Assembly (NCBI GenBank): GCA_964244725.1
Contig: CAXTJQ010000004.1
Coordinates: forward strand, 62,001-126,000
Direction of reading: 5' to 3'
DNA from: Kumtagia sp964244725
GTDB taxonomy: Bacteria > Pseudomonadota > Alphaproteobacteria > Rhizobiales > Rhizobiaceae
Length of the DNA: 64,000 nucleotides
This document shows positions 10,509 to 17,990 of the stretch, in pieces. The position numbers were made by a program, and so were the translations under genes. The notes below the pieces were generated by a model that saw nothing but the letters and a program-made list of their open reading frames with translations, was not told where the DNA came from and made no database searches. Within the stretch, counting starts at the first letter, position 1, and the number at the start of each line of letters is the position of its first letter.

Positions 10509-10572
10509 CCGCCCGCGGCGTTGCGAAACAGCTCATTATGACCGAAGTTCTGGTCATAATTGGAAAGACCGG

Positions 10573-10800
10573 ATGAACGTATCGGTCGCAGTGGCAAAGG
10601 CCAAATTTTCCGAATTGATCAAGCGCGCCGAGTCTGGCGAGGAGATCGACGTGACGCGGCGCGGCAAGGTCGTCGCGCGGATGGTTCCCGCCGCGCAGGC
10701 TCGTGAAAAACTGCCCCTTCTCGGGGCGCTGAAAGGAAAGATTTGGATCGCGGACGATTTCGATGAGCCGCTCGAAGAATTCAGAGCCTACATAAAGTGA
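10573..10800 (+). CDS. Phd/YefM-type antitoxin
   Basis: This 75-residue protein has the Phd/YefM antitoxin layout: an N-terminal DNA-binding part (MNVSVAVAKAKFSELIKRAE, residues 1-20), the conserved TRRGKVVARMVP strand (about 28-39), and an acidic C-terminal toxin-neutralising tail (ADDFDEPLEEF). Such antitoxins repress their own operon and neutralise a PIN-domain RNase. The next gene overlaps its stop codon (GTGA) and encodes a PIN toxin, but that toxin gene is frameshifted. The antitoxin itself looks intact, so it is either a relic or an anti-addiction module. Confidence 0.87.
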   Translation: MNVSVAVAKAKFSELIKRAESGEEIDVTRRGKVVARMVPAAQAREKLPLLGALKGKIWIADDFDEPLEEFRAYIK

Positions 10801-11169
10801 CCGAGCGCTATCTGTTCGATACACACATCCTGCTCTGGATCGTGAATGACGAAAGAAGCTTTCCAAACGGCATCGAGAGTTGTCGCGCGGCAAATCGCAG
10901 ATAGTCGTGGGCACGGTTTCGATCTGGGATATCGCCATCAAGATGTCGATCGGCAAGCTGCGGATCGACGCGGACTTCCTGAGACGATTCGATCGTCAGA
11001 AGCTGAACTTCTTCCCATCACTCCGGATCATGCACGGTCGGTCGCCGATCTGCCGCATATCCATGGCGATCCATTTGACCGATTGCTCGTGGCGCAAGCT
11101 CTCCATGAGAAACTTCCGCTCATGACCGTTGACAGGCGGTTGGCGCCTTACGGCGTTGTTCTCGCCTGA
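10797..11169 (+). pseudogene. Frameshifted VapC-type PIN toxin
   Basis: A VapC-like PIN-domain RNase can be read only by joining three frames. The first, from the GTG at 10797, gives the N-terminus with the first catalytic aspartate (ERYLFDTHILLWIVNDER) and soon reaches a stop. The second, from about 10857, gives LSKRHRELSRGKSQIVVGT and SIWDIAIK. The third, from about 10985, gives ETIRSSEAELLPITPDHA and the conserved C-terminal DPFDRLLVAQAL. One missing base near 10857 and one near 10985 would explain both shifts. The remainder is well conserved, so the damage is recent or a sequencing artefact. The 3' end overlaps the convergent DinB gene. Confidence 0.85.
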
Positions 11170-11714
11170 AGCTCCATTCCCAATCGCGCGACTTCCTGAT
11201 GGCGCAGTTCGCGATCGAAATCGAGGAAGAACTCATCAAGTTGAGGCGGCTCGGCCGAGCTCCCGCTCAGCATCGCATGCACCTGTCCGCGATGATGGAT
11301 GTCGTGCAGGAACAGATGCGCGAGAAGATCGCCGATGCGCTCGGGTATCCGGCCATCCTTGCCGCGATCCGAAAGCACTTTTCGATCGAAATCCGGCGAG
11401 TCGAGCGCATCGCAGAACTCAACCAGATCGCGATCGAAGGCGGCCTGATCTTTGGCGAGCGCCGTCGCGTCGGCGCGGTCGGCGAAGCGGTCTAGGATCC
11501 TCAGCCCGACGCCCTCCTCCCGCATCATGTCGAGATAGTAGAGGTCGACCGACAGGATGTGATTGAGCGTCGCCGCGATCGACGGGAAGAAGCCCGTGCG
11601 GTGCGCTTCGAATTCACCAGGCTGCAATAACAGCACCGCGCCATACAGCCGATCGTTCGACCACAGATTGTTGCGCGCCATGCGGCGGACATGGTCGCGC
11701 AGATCCACGATCAT
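11148..11714 (-). CDS. DinB family protein
   Basis: DinB-family proteins are four-helix bundles with a triple-histidine metal site; many act as thiol-dependent transferases or have unknown functions. In these 188 residues I see the expected histidines in a first helix segment (LNHILSVDLYYLD, about residues 50-62) and in HDIHHRGQVHAML (about 138-150). The length is normal. The 3' end overlaps the broken vapC on the opposite strand by about 20 bases. It appears to be a single-gene unit. The substrate or thiol partner cannot be inferred. Confidence 0.88.
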   Translation of the reverse strand: MIVDLRDHVRRMARNNLWSNDRLYGAVLLLQPGEFEAHRTGFFPSIAATLNHILSVDLYYLDMMREEGVGLRILDRFADRADATALAKDQAAFDRDLVEFCDALDSPDFDRKVLSDRGKDGRIPERIGDLLAHLFLHDIHHRGQVHAMLSGSSAEPPQLDEFFLDFDRELRHQEVARLGMELQARTTP

Positions 11715-11863
11715 CCCCGCCCGGCGAGAACCCGGACCGCCGGCAGCGCGATTCCGGCGGCATTCGGCAACGGCGGCCGGATCATTCGCCGCCGCATCGC
11801 CTGTCTTTGGCGACCCCCCGGAGACCGGCGAGGAGACCAGGCCGATCCATCATCGCGAGGCGC

Positions 11864-12679
11864 TCAATCCGCCTCGCCGTTGGTCTGTTCGATCGCGCCG
11901 AAGATGGAATGCCCGGCCTTGTCCCTCATCTCGATCCGGATCGTGCTCCGCGCGCTCAGCGTCGCCGCCTTCGAACCGGCCGCCGCCTGCGCGCTCACGA
12001 TCGTACCCGCGCCGAGGTGGCGGATCCTGGCGGCCTGGACGATCGCGTTCGCGAAGTCGGCTCCCTCGGTCAGCGCGGGGGAGGCGTCGATCGGCTTTGC
12101 GTCGAGATCGATGAGAATCGGACAGGCCAGGCGGGAGCGAGCCCAGAGATCGTCGAATTCATCGAGCGTTACGGCGACGGGCGAGAAGCTCGCGGCGGAT
12201 TGCGCGCCGATGGGCCCGGCCCCGCCGTCGCCGGACGCGATATCGTTCACCAGCAGAACGAGACGGATCGCCTCGCGCGCCTCGTCGGGCGAGGCCGCCA
12301 TCGGCACGTCGTCGACGATGACCGCGACCTTGCCGGTGCAAACCACGCTCGCGCCCTGCGGATCCGTGATCGGATCGCGCGGACCGACGAACGTATCCGA
12401 AGCGCGCTGGACTGGCCCGGCCGCCGATACGTCGATCCATTGATAGGCGCGCGGCAGCGGCGAATGCGCGTCGTGCTCGTGGAACCGAAGCGACGGCACC
12501 GCGCCGGTCTCGAGCGATTCCGCCATGGCGGCGAGGTGCGGCGCGACGCGCATCCAGTTGTCGAGCGCCGCCTGCAGCGTGGGCACCAGGAACGACGCGT
12601 CTGTGTAGCGCGTCAGATCCTTCGAGACGACCGCGAGCTTGCCGTCGCGCGAGCCGTCGTTCATCGTCGCAAGCTTCAT
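11864..12679 (-). CDS. Degenerate fumarylacetoacetate hydrolase homologue
   Basis: The N-terminal half is clearly from the fumarylacetoacetate hydrolase (FAH) family (MKLATMNDGSRDGKLAVVSK, then FHEHDAHSPLPRAYQW at about residues 66-81), and the end (IEMRDKAGHSIFGAIEQT) is also typical. The frame is open, but the product is 271 residues against roughly 330 for close relatives as I recall them. The shortened segments are those that normally hold the active site: the acidic metal-ligand pair before VAVIVDDVPM reads VVCTGK, and the FFQSKP-like loop is absent. It is probably a non-catalytic or decaying paralogue. It lies downstream of gcdH on the same strand after a 101-base gap. Confidence 0.75.
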   Translation of the reverse strand: MKLATMNDGSRDGKLAVVSKDLTRYTDASFLVPTLQAALDNWMRVAPHLAAMAESLETGAVPSLRFHEHDAHSPLPRAYQWIDVSAAGPVQRASDTFVGPRDPITDPQGASVVCTGKVAVIVDDVPMAASPDEAREAIRLVLLVNDIASGDGGAGPIGAQSAASFSPVAVTLDEFDDLWARSRLACPILIDLDAKPIDASPALTEGADFANAIVQAARIRHLGAGTIVSAQAAAGSKAATLSARSTIRIEMRDKAGHSIFGAIEQTNGEAD

Positions 12680-12780
12680 CCGATCCTCCCGGTCGTCACC
12701 GGACCAGAACGGCCGGCTTGCAACGGCGTCGCACGTTCCCGCGCGCCGCACAAGCAACGCCCGGCAGGTCGGAGTTCACT

Positions 12781-13986
12781 CTAGAAAAAGGCCTGGATCC
12801 CGGTCTGGGCGCGGCCAAGGATAAGCGCATGCACGTCGTGCGTGCCTTCGTAGGTATTGACGGTCTCGAGGTTCTGGGCGTGGCGCATGACGTGGTAGCC
12901 GATCTGGATGCCGTTGCCGCCATGCATGTCGCGGGCCTGGCGGGCGATGTCGAGCGCCTTGCCGCAATTGTTGCGCTTGACGATCGAGATCATCTCTGGC
13001 GCGAATTTGTTTTCGTCCATCAAACGGCCGACGCGCAGCGACGCCTGCAGTCCCAGAGCGATCTCCGTCTGCATGTCGGCGAGCTTCTTCTGATAGAGCT
13101 GCGTGCCGGCGAGCGGCTTGCCGAACTGCTTGCGGTCGAGGCCGTATTGGCGGGCGCGCAGCCAGCAATCCTCGGCCGCGCCCAGGACGCCCCACGAGAT
13201 GCCGTAGCGCGCCCGATTGAGGCAGCCGAACGGGCCCTTCAGGCCAGAGACGTTAGGCAGCAGCGCGTCCTCCCCGACCTCGACGTTCTCCATGACGATC
13301 TCACCGGTGATCGAGGCGCGCAGGCTTAGCTTGCCGTCGATCCTGGGCGCCGACAGGCCCTTCATGCCCTTCTCGAGCACGAAGCCGCGGATTTCGTCGT
13401 CATGCGCGGCCGATTTGCCCCAGACGACGAAGACATCGGCGATCGGCGCATTCGAAATCCACATCTTGGAGCCGGAGATGCGATAGCCGTCGGCGGTCCT
13501 CTCGGCCCTGGTCTTCATGCCGCCCGGGTCGGAGCCGGCATCCGGTTCGGTCAAGCCGAAGCAGCCGATCCATTCGCCGGATGCAAGCCTGGGCAGGTAT
13601 TTTCGGCGCTGCGCTTCCGACCCATAGGCGTGGACCGGGTACATCGCGAGCGACGACTGCACGCTCATCATCGAGCGGTAGCCCGAATCGACGCGCTCGA
13701 CCTCGCGCGCGACGAGCCCGTAGGCGACGTATCCGGCGCCGAGCCCGCCATATTCCTCCGGGATCGAAATGCCGAGCAGACCGGCCGCGCCCATCTCGCG
13801 GAAGATTTCCGGGTCGGTCGTTTCGTCGAGATAGGCGCGCTCGATGCGCGGCGCGAGCTTGTCGGCGGCGAAAGCGGCCGCGCCGTCGCGGACCATGCGC
13901 TCGTCCTCGGTGAGCTGGTCCTCCAGCAGGAACGGATCGTTCCATGCGAAGGATGCGGCTTTGGTGATCTTTGTCTCAATGTTCAT
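12781..13986 (-). CDS. gcdH: Glutaryl-CoA dehydrogenase
   Basis: This flavoprotein oxidises and decarboxylates glutaryl-CoA to crotonyl-CoA in lysine and tryptophan degradation, passing electrons to ETF. The 401-residue protein has the acyl-CoA dehydrogenase domains in order. It shows the FAD/substrate motif CFGLTEPDAGSDPGGMKTRA (about residues 145-164) and the GCDH-specific C-terminal signature with the catalytic glutamate in NTYEGTHDVHALILGRA (about 380-396). I take the ATG at 13986 (MNIETKITKAASFAW), which matches the usual N-terminus; the open frame is longer. The segment NGIQIGYHVMRHAQ differs slightly from the NGISDEYH form I recall for rhizobial enzymes. Confidence 0.95.
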   Translation of the reverse strand: MNIETKITKAASFAWNDPFLLEDQLTEDERMVRDGAAAFAADKLAPRIERAYLDETTDPEIFREMGAAGLLGISIPEEYGGLGAGYVAYGLVAREVERVDSGYRSMMSVQSSLAMYPVHAYGSEAQRRKYLPRLASGEWIGCFGLTEPDAGSDPGGMKTRAERTADGYRISGSKMWISNAPIADVFVVWGKSAAHDDEIRGFVLEKGMKGLSAPRIDGKLSLRASITGEIVMENVEVGEDALLPNVSGLKGPFGCLNRARYGISWGVLGAAEDCWLRARQYGLDRKQFGKPLAGTQLYQKKLADMQTEIALGLQASLRVGRLMDENKFAPEMISIVKRNNCGKALDIARQARDMHGGNGIQIGYHVMRHAQNLETVNTYEGTHDVHALILGRAQTGIQAFF

Positions 13987-14098
13987 GGCGGGGCCCGATC
14001 GCTGGACGTCGTGGACCGCTTGTAGCAGCGCCTGCCGACAATCGGAACACGAAGCGCCTCGACGGCGAGAAACGGCCTTACGGCTCGAACGGAAACGC

Positions 14099-16147
14099 TC
14101 AAATCCGAATCGCGAAGCGGATGCCGTCGTAAATCGCGGCGTGGATGTTGCGCGAGGCGACCGCGTCGCCGATGCGCAGCAACGTGAACGCCCCACCCAT
14201 GACCTTCGACGGAAATGGATCGCCGGATCCGATCAACGCGTCGTAGTCGACGACGCCCAGATTTTTCGAATGGGGTTTCAGGGCCCAATAGAGATCGTCG
14301 TTGGCCGTCACCCCATGCTCGACGACGACCTGGTCGACGAGGCGCTCGCCTTTGAAGTCTTTGGAGAAATCCGAGGCGAGCGTCGCGATCAACTGATTGC
14401 CGTCGCGCCGGACCGCGCGGAGGCGCGTATTGATCGTGACGACGACGCCGCGTTCCTGGAAAGCCTTCATGTAAGGCGCATGATTCATGCCGCCCATCTC
14501 GGGCGCGAACATACGCTCCGGCGAGATCAGTTCGAGCTTCGAGCCGGCCTTCGCGATCAGTTCCGCCGCCGACATGCCTTGGTGCCCGCCATTGTCGTCG
14601 TAGAGCAGCACGGTCTCGGCCGGCTTCACCGACCCCGCGAGAATCTCCCAGCTCGAAACGACGAGATCGGCGCCCGCATCGAGCGGCGGATTTTGCGGCA
14701 GGCCGCCGGTTGCAATGATGACGACGTCCGGCCCGAGCGTGAAAATGTCGCCGGCCTCCGCGAGAACGTCGTAGCGGAGGTCGACGCCGAGGCGTTCGAG
14801 TTCGGCGACCCGCCAGTCGACGATGCCGATCAATTCCCTGCGGCGCGGGTTCCGGACGGCGAGCCTGACCTGTCCGCCCGCATGCGAGGCTGCTTCGAGC
14901 ACAACGACCGAATGGCCGCGCTCCGCGGCGACCCGCGCGGCTTCGAGCCCCGCCGGTCCCGCCCCGACCACGACGACCGTCCTGGCGGGGTCTCCGGTCC
15001 GTACAACGACTTGCGGGATCGTCGCTTCGCGGCCGGTGGCGGCGTTGTGAATGCACAGCGCCTCGCCGCCCTCGTAGATGCGGTCGAGGCAATAGGTCGC
15101 GCCGACGCAGGGACGGATCTCGTGCTCGCGGCCCTCGATCACCTTGCGCATGATGTGCGGGTCGGCGATGTGGGCGCGCGTCATGCCGACCATGTCGAGC
15201 TTGCCGGCGGCGATCGCATGGCGGGCGGTGGCGATGTCCTGGATACGCGCCGCATGGAACACCGGAAACCTGGTCGCCGCCCTCACCTCGCCGGCGAAGT
15301 CGAGATGAGGCGAGGAGCGCATGCCCGCCACCGGGATCACGCCGGTCAGCGCGGCGTCGGTCTCGATCGAGCCGCGGATGATGTTGAGGAAATCGACCCG
15401 ACCGGAAATCGCCAGACGCCTGGCGATCTCGACGCCTTCCTGCTTTGAAAGGCCCCTGTCGCAATCCTCGTCGGCGACCATTCGGATGCCGACGACGAAG
15501 TCCGGTCCGGTCGCCTTGCGCACCGCGTCCAGCACCATCCAGGTGAATCGCAGCCGGTTGTCGAGCGACCCGCCATGATCGTCGTCGCGATGGTTGGTCG
15601 CGGGCGACCAGAAGCCGTCCATCAGGTGGCCGTACGCCTCGAACTCGATGCCGTCGAGGCCGGCGGCCTGGCAGCGCTGGGCGGCGCTCGCATAGTCGGC
15701 GACGATGCGCTCGATGTCCCAGTCCTCCATGACCTTGGGAAACGACCGATGCGCCGGCTCGCGCACCGAAGACGGCGCCAGCACCGGCAGCCAGTCGGCC
15801 TTGTTCCAGCTTGTGCGGCGGCCGAGATGGGTGATCTGGATCATCACCTTGCAATCGTGCTCGTGGCAGGACTCGGCCATGTCGCGCAGCCACGGCACGA
15901 TCTCGTCGCGATAGACCTGGAGATTGCCGAAGGCGGCGGGACTGTCGCGGCTAACGATGGCCGAACCGGCCGTCATGGTCAGCGCCATGCCGCCCTTGGC
16001 CTTTTCGGCGTGATAGCGCCGGTAGCGCTCCTTGGGCAGCCCGTCCTCCGAGTAGGCCGGCTCGTGGCTCGTCGACATGACGCGGTTCTTCAGCGTCAGA
16101 TGCTTGAGGCGGTAGGGCTGGAGGAGCGGATCGAAGATCATTCGCAA
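14099..16147 (-). CDS. Old-Yellow-Enzyme/FAD fusion oxidoreductase (dienoyl-CoA reductase/TMADH type)
   Basis: This 682-residue protein has an FMN-binding TIM barrel of the Old Yellow Enzyme type (about residues 5-340), a cysteine-containing linker for an iron-sulfur cluster (about 345-375), and a C-terminal FAD/NAD(P) domain with VVVVGAGPAGLEAARVAAE near 395. The family includes 2,4-dienoyl-CoA reductase, trimethylamine dehydrogenase and N-methyl demethylases acting on dimethylglycine or N-methylproline. The linker reads CVGATYC then C after 13 residues, unlike the C-x2-C-x3-C pattern of classic dienoyl-CoA reductase; I recall this form from the demethylase branch. The substrate is unresolved. 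It is followed by gcdH after a 112-base gap. Confidence 0.85.
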   Translation of the reverse strand: MRMIFDPLLQPYRLKHLTLKNRVMSTSHEPAYSEDGLPKERYRRYHAEKAKGGMALTMTAGSAIVSRDSPAAFGNLQVYRDEIVPWLRDMAESCHEHDCKVMIQITHLGRRTSWNKADWLPVLAPSSVREPAHRSFPKVMEDWDIERIVADYASAAQRCQAAGLDGIEFEAYGHLMDGFWSPATNHRDDDHGGSLDNRLRFTWMVLDAVRKATGPDFVVGIRMVADEDCDRGLSKQEGVEIARRLAISGRVDFLNIIRGSIETDAALTGVIPVAGMRSSPHLDFAGEVRAATRFPVFHAARIQDIATARHAIAAGKLDMVGMTRAHIADPHIMRKVIEGREHEIRPCVGATYCLDRIYEGGEALCIHNAATGREATIPQVVVRTGDPARTVVVVGAGPAGLEAARVAAERGHSVVVLEAASHAGGQVRLAVRNPRRRELIGIVDWRVAELERLGVDLRYDVLAEAGDIFTLGPDVVIIATGGLPQNPPLDAGADLVVSSWEILAGSVKPAETVLLYDDNGGHQGMSAAELIAKAGSKLELISPERMFAPEMGGMNHAPYMKAFQERGVVVTINTRLRAVRRDGNQLIATLASDFSKDFKGERLVDQVVVEHGVTANDDLYWALKPHSKNLGVVDYDALIGSGDPFPSKVMGGAFTLLRIGDAVASRNIHAAIYDGIRFAIRI

Positions 16148-16183
16148 ACAGTCGTCATGCGCCCGTCTGCTCGCCCAAGTAAT

Positions 16184-16441
16184 TCAAATGTCACGATCAT
16201 CGAGCATCCCCGGCATTGTGCCTGGGTCACCCGCGCCATGTCGAATTGCGAGAACCGGAATTTCTTGGTCATACACATCATAGAACATACTGAGCGGCTG
16301 TTGAATAAGTCTCTTTTCCACTTGCTTTATGGGCCGAGCAACGCGATCGATCCTTGTGGGATTCAGCGGCAATACGCGCCAACAAGCGGTTCAGATCGTT
16401 GCGCGCCTTTGGAGCATTGCGAATTCTCGAAGAATGTACTT
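16184..16441 (-). pseudogene. Frameshifted ParE/RelE-type toxin remnant
   Basis: Two frames together give a recognisable ParE/RelE toxin. The upstream frame, overlapping the end of the antitoxin gene, reads RNAPKARNDLNRLLARIAAE, the usual N-terminal helix pair. The downstream frame gives a C-terminus FYDVYDQEIPVLAIRHGAGDP, matching the toxin's last strands (typical FYxxDxxxVxVLxIRHGARDP). The junction near 16345 is out of frame and the middle of the protein appears shortened, so no complete toxin can be made. No good start codon is visible for the upstream piece. It directly follows an intact antitoxin-like gene. Confidence 0.72.
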
Positions 16442-16675
16442 CCGCCAGAGCGCATCCATCTCACTTTCCGAAGCGAATTCTCCCCCGGCGGCCTGTTCGC
16501 GGGAAATTCGAACAGCGTCATGATCTTCAGGCGTCAAAACGTACGGCTCTTCGGCACTCTCGTCGGTAAAGTCCATCAAGTCCAGAATCGCCGTAGCGAG
16601 TTCATCCCGCTCCTCGGACGAAAGGGTGCTCGCGATTTTCAACGCTTTTTCCACTCTCTCGTTCGTGGCAGACAC
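16391..16675 (-). CDS. Antitoxin-like protein of a broken ParE/RelE module
   Basis: This 94-residue protein resembles small antitoxins. It has an N-terminal helical segment (ERVEKALKIASTLSSEERDE, about residues 6-25) and a C-terminal part SREQAAGGEFASESEMDALW (about 58-77) of the kind that contacts ParE/RelE toxins. It is followed on the same strand, with overlap, by the toxin remnant at 16184-16441. I cannot place it firmly in a named antitoxin family. The local sequence is less GC-rich than the surrounding core genes, consistent with acquired DNA. Confidence 0.65.
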   Translation of the reverse strand: MSATNERVEKALKIASTLSSEERDELATAILDLMDFTDESAEEPYVLTPEDHDAVRISREQAAGGEFASESEMDALWRKYILREFAMLQRRATI

Positions 16676-16920
16676 TCCGCATACCGCATACGTAATTTAT
16701 CAAACCCGGAAATCGACGCCACCCAATTGAGTCGGTCTCAAGCCACAAACCGCGCTTCGTGGCGCAACATCACGCCGTCCCATCGCCGGCGAAACCGCAT
16801 TTGACGCGGTCGATCGAATAGCCAGAGCTATGCGGATTGGCGGTTTCCGGGGACGAGCGCCAAGCGTGTTCTTGGATTTCGCCAACGACACACGCCCCGA
16901 TTAGCGTCGTTGACGCGTGT

Positions 16921-17370
16921 CTACTGACATCCATACTGGCTGAGCGCCCATTCGCCGCTGACTGACAGTATATCATAGACCTTCCAGTCCTCGCCAACCC
17001 TTTTCAGCTTCCATTCGAGGCGGTGCGGCTTGCCGCCGACGGCGAAGGCGACGACGACCTTGGCGGAATCGCCGGCGATCGCCTCGGCCATCTTGAGGGT
17101 CTTCAGGATCTCGGCCTGCGCGGTCGCCTCGCCGTCCTGGGGCATATGCGGATCGAGGCATTCGCCTTGGCCGGACTGGCGCAGCACTTCGTCGGCGGCG
17201 AAGATCGACAGCGCCGGGTCGACGAAACGGTCGCGTTGCGAAGGGTCGAGTTCGAGGCCCAGCCGATCGTAAAACGGTCTCACAGCTTCGATCGGGGACC
17301 CCGCCAGGGCCGGCGCAACGGCCGCGGCGGTCATCAGCCAGGCGATCGGGAGCCGCATGCGACGTCGCAT
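16921..17370 (-). CDS. Small secreted protein of unknown function (copy 1)
   Basis: A 149-residue protein with a clear signal peptide (MRRRMRLPIAWLMTAAAVAPALAG, cleavage near residue 24; shown here only by its basic start and hydrophobic core). The mature part contains IEAVRPFYDRLGLELDPSQR and a C-terminal strand RLEWKLKRVGEDWKVYDI typical of NTF2-like or DUF3828-like folds; the family assignment is tentative. It is a paralogue of the gene immediately upstream (17378-17839), with 7 bases between them, so the pair is probably one transcript. It is likely periplasmic. No catalytic motif is visible. Confidence 0.8.
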   Translation of the reverse strand: MRRRMRLPIAWLMTAAAVAPALAGSPIEAVRPFYDRLGLELDPSQRDRFVDPALSIFAADEVLRQSGQGECLDPHMPQDGEATAQAEILKTLKMAEAIAGDSAKVVVAFAVGGKPHRLEWKLKRVGEDWKVYDILSVSGEWALSQYGCQ

Positions 17371-17377
17371 CGTGAGG

Positions 17378-17839
17378 CTACCGCTTGGCCGAGCAGTCGA
17401 AGGCGCTCAGACGCCAGTCGTTGGCCTTCGAGGCGATGTCGGCGACCTTCCAGGCGCCGCCGATCTTCTTCACGTCCCACTCGATCATGCTGTCGGTTTC
17501 CTGGTCGGCAAAGAGCCGGAACCTCGCCATGACCATCGCCGCGTCGCCCTCGGCCGTCTCCTCGAATGTCAACGTCTTGGCCAGAATGCCGTCGTCGAGA
17601 TCCTGCGCATCGATGGCGAGCACGAAATCGATGCAGCCGGCCTCGTCGGGCGCGGCGTTCGTTTCGGCCATGTCCAGCATGGCGCGCGCCGGGTCCGTGA
17701 AGCGGTCGCGATTGGCGGGGTCGGTTTCCGAGCCGGCATGGTCGTAGAAATACCGCACGGCCTCGGCCGGCTCACCCGCCTGGGCGGCCAGCGGCGAGAC
17801 GAGCATCACGCCGAGGGCGAGCAGATGCGATGGTCTCAT
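17378..17839 (-). CDS. Small secreted protein of unknown function (copy 2)
   Basis: A 153-residue secreted protein starting at the ATG at 17839 with a signal peptide (MRPSHLLALGVMLVSPLAAQ, cleavage after AQA near residue 21). The mature sequence parallels the next gene: AEAVRYFYDHAGSETDPANR matches IEAVRPFYDRLGLELDPSQR, and IEWDVKKIGGAWKVADI matches LEWKLKRVGEDWKVYDI. Both keep one cysteine near the middle and one at the C-terminus, suggesting a disulfide in the periplasm. The open frame extends far upstream, but the signal peptide fixes the start. Function is unknown. Confidence 0.82.
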   Translation of the reverse strand: MRPSHLLALGVMLVSPLAAQAGEPAEAVRYFYDHAGSETDPANRDRFTDPARAMLDMAETNAAPDEAGCIDFVLAIDAQDLDDGILAKTLTFEETAEGDAAMVMARFRLFADQETDSMIEWDVKKIGGAWKVADIASKANDWRLSAFDCSAKR

Positions 17840-17990
17840 GGGATGTCTCCTGCGACCGGGATCCGTATCAGGCGCGGTCCATCGCGGCTTTTTTGCGAGC
17901 GTGAATGGCGATGCGGCCCGCGCGTGCGCCGCGCGGACTTGAAATCCGCGCGCCCTCTTCGCCCTTCCCCGAATCGATGTAAAATGCGCC

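Noticed and set aside
13844..15448. 534-codon plus-strand frame opposite gcdH and the OYE gene
   Set aside because: Crosses two genuine genes on the opposite strand and has composition typical of a shadow frame.
16700..16997. Small minus-strand frames between the antitoxin and the secreted-protein gene
   Set aside because: No ribosome site, no motif, and one overlaps the end of the secreted-protein gene in another frame.
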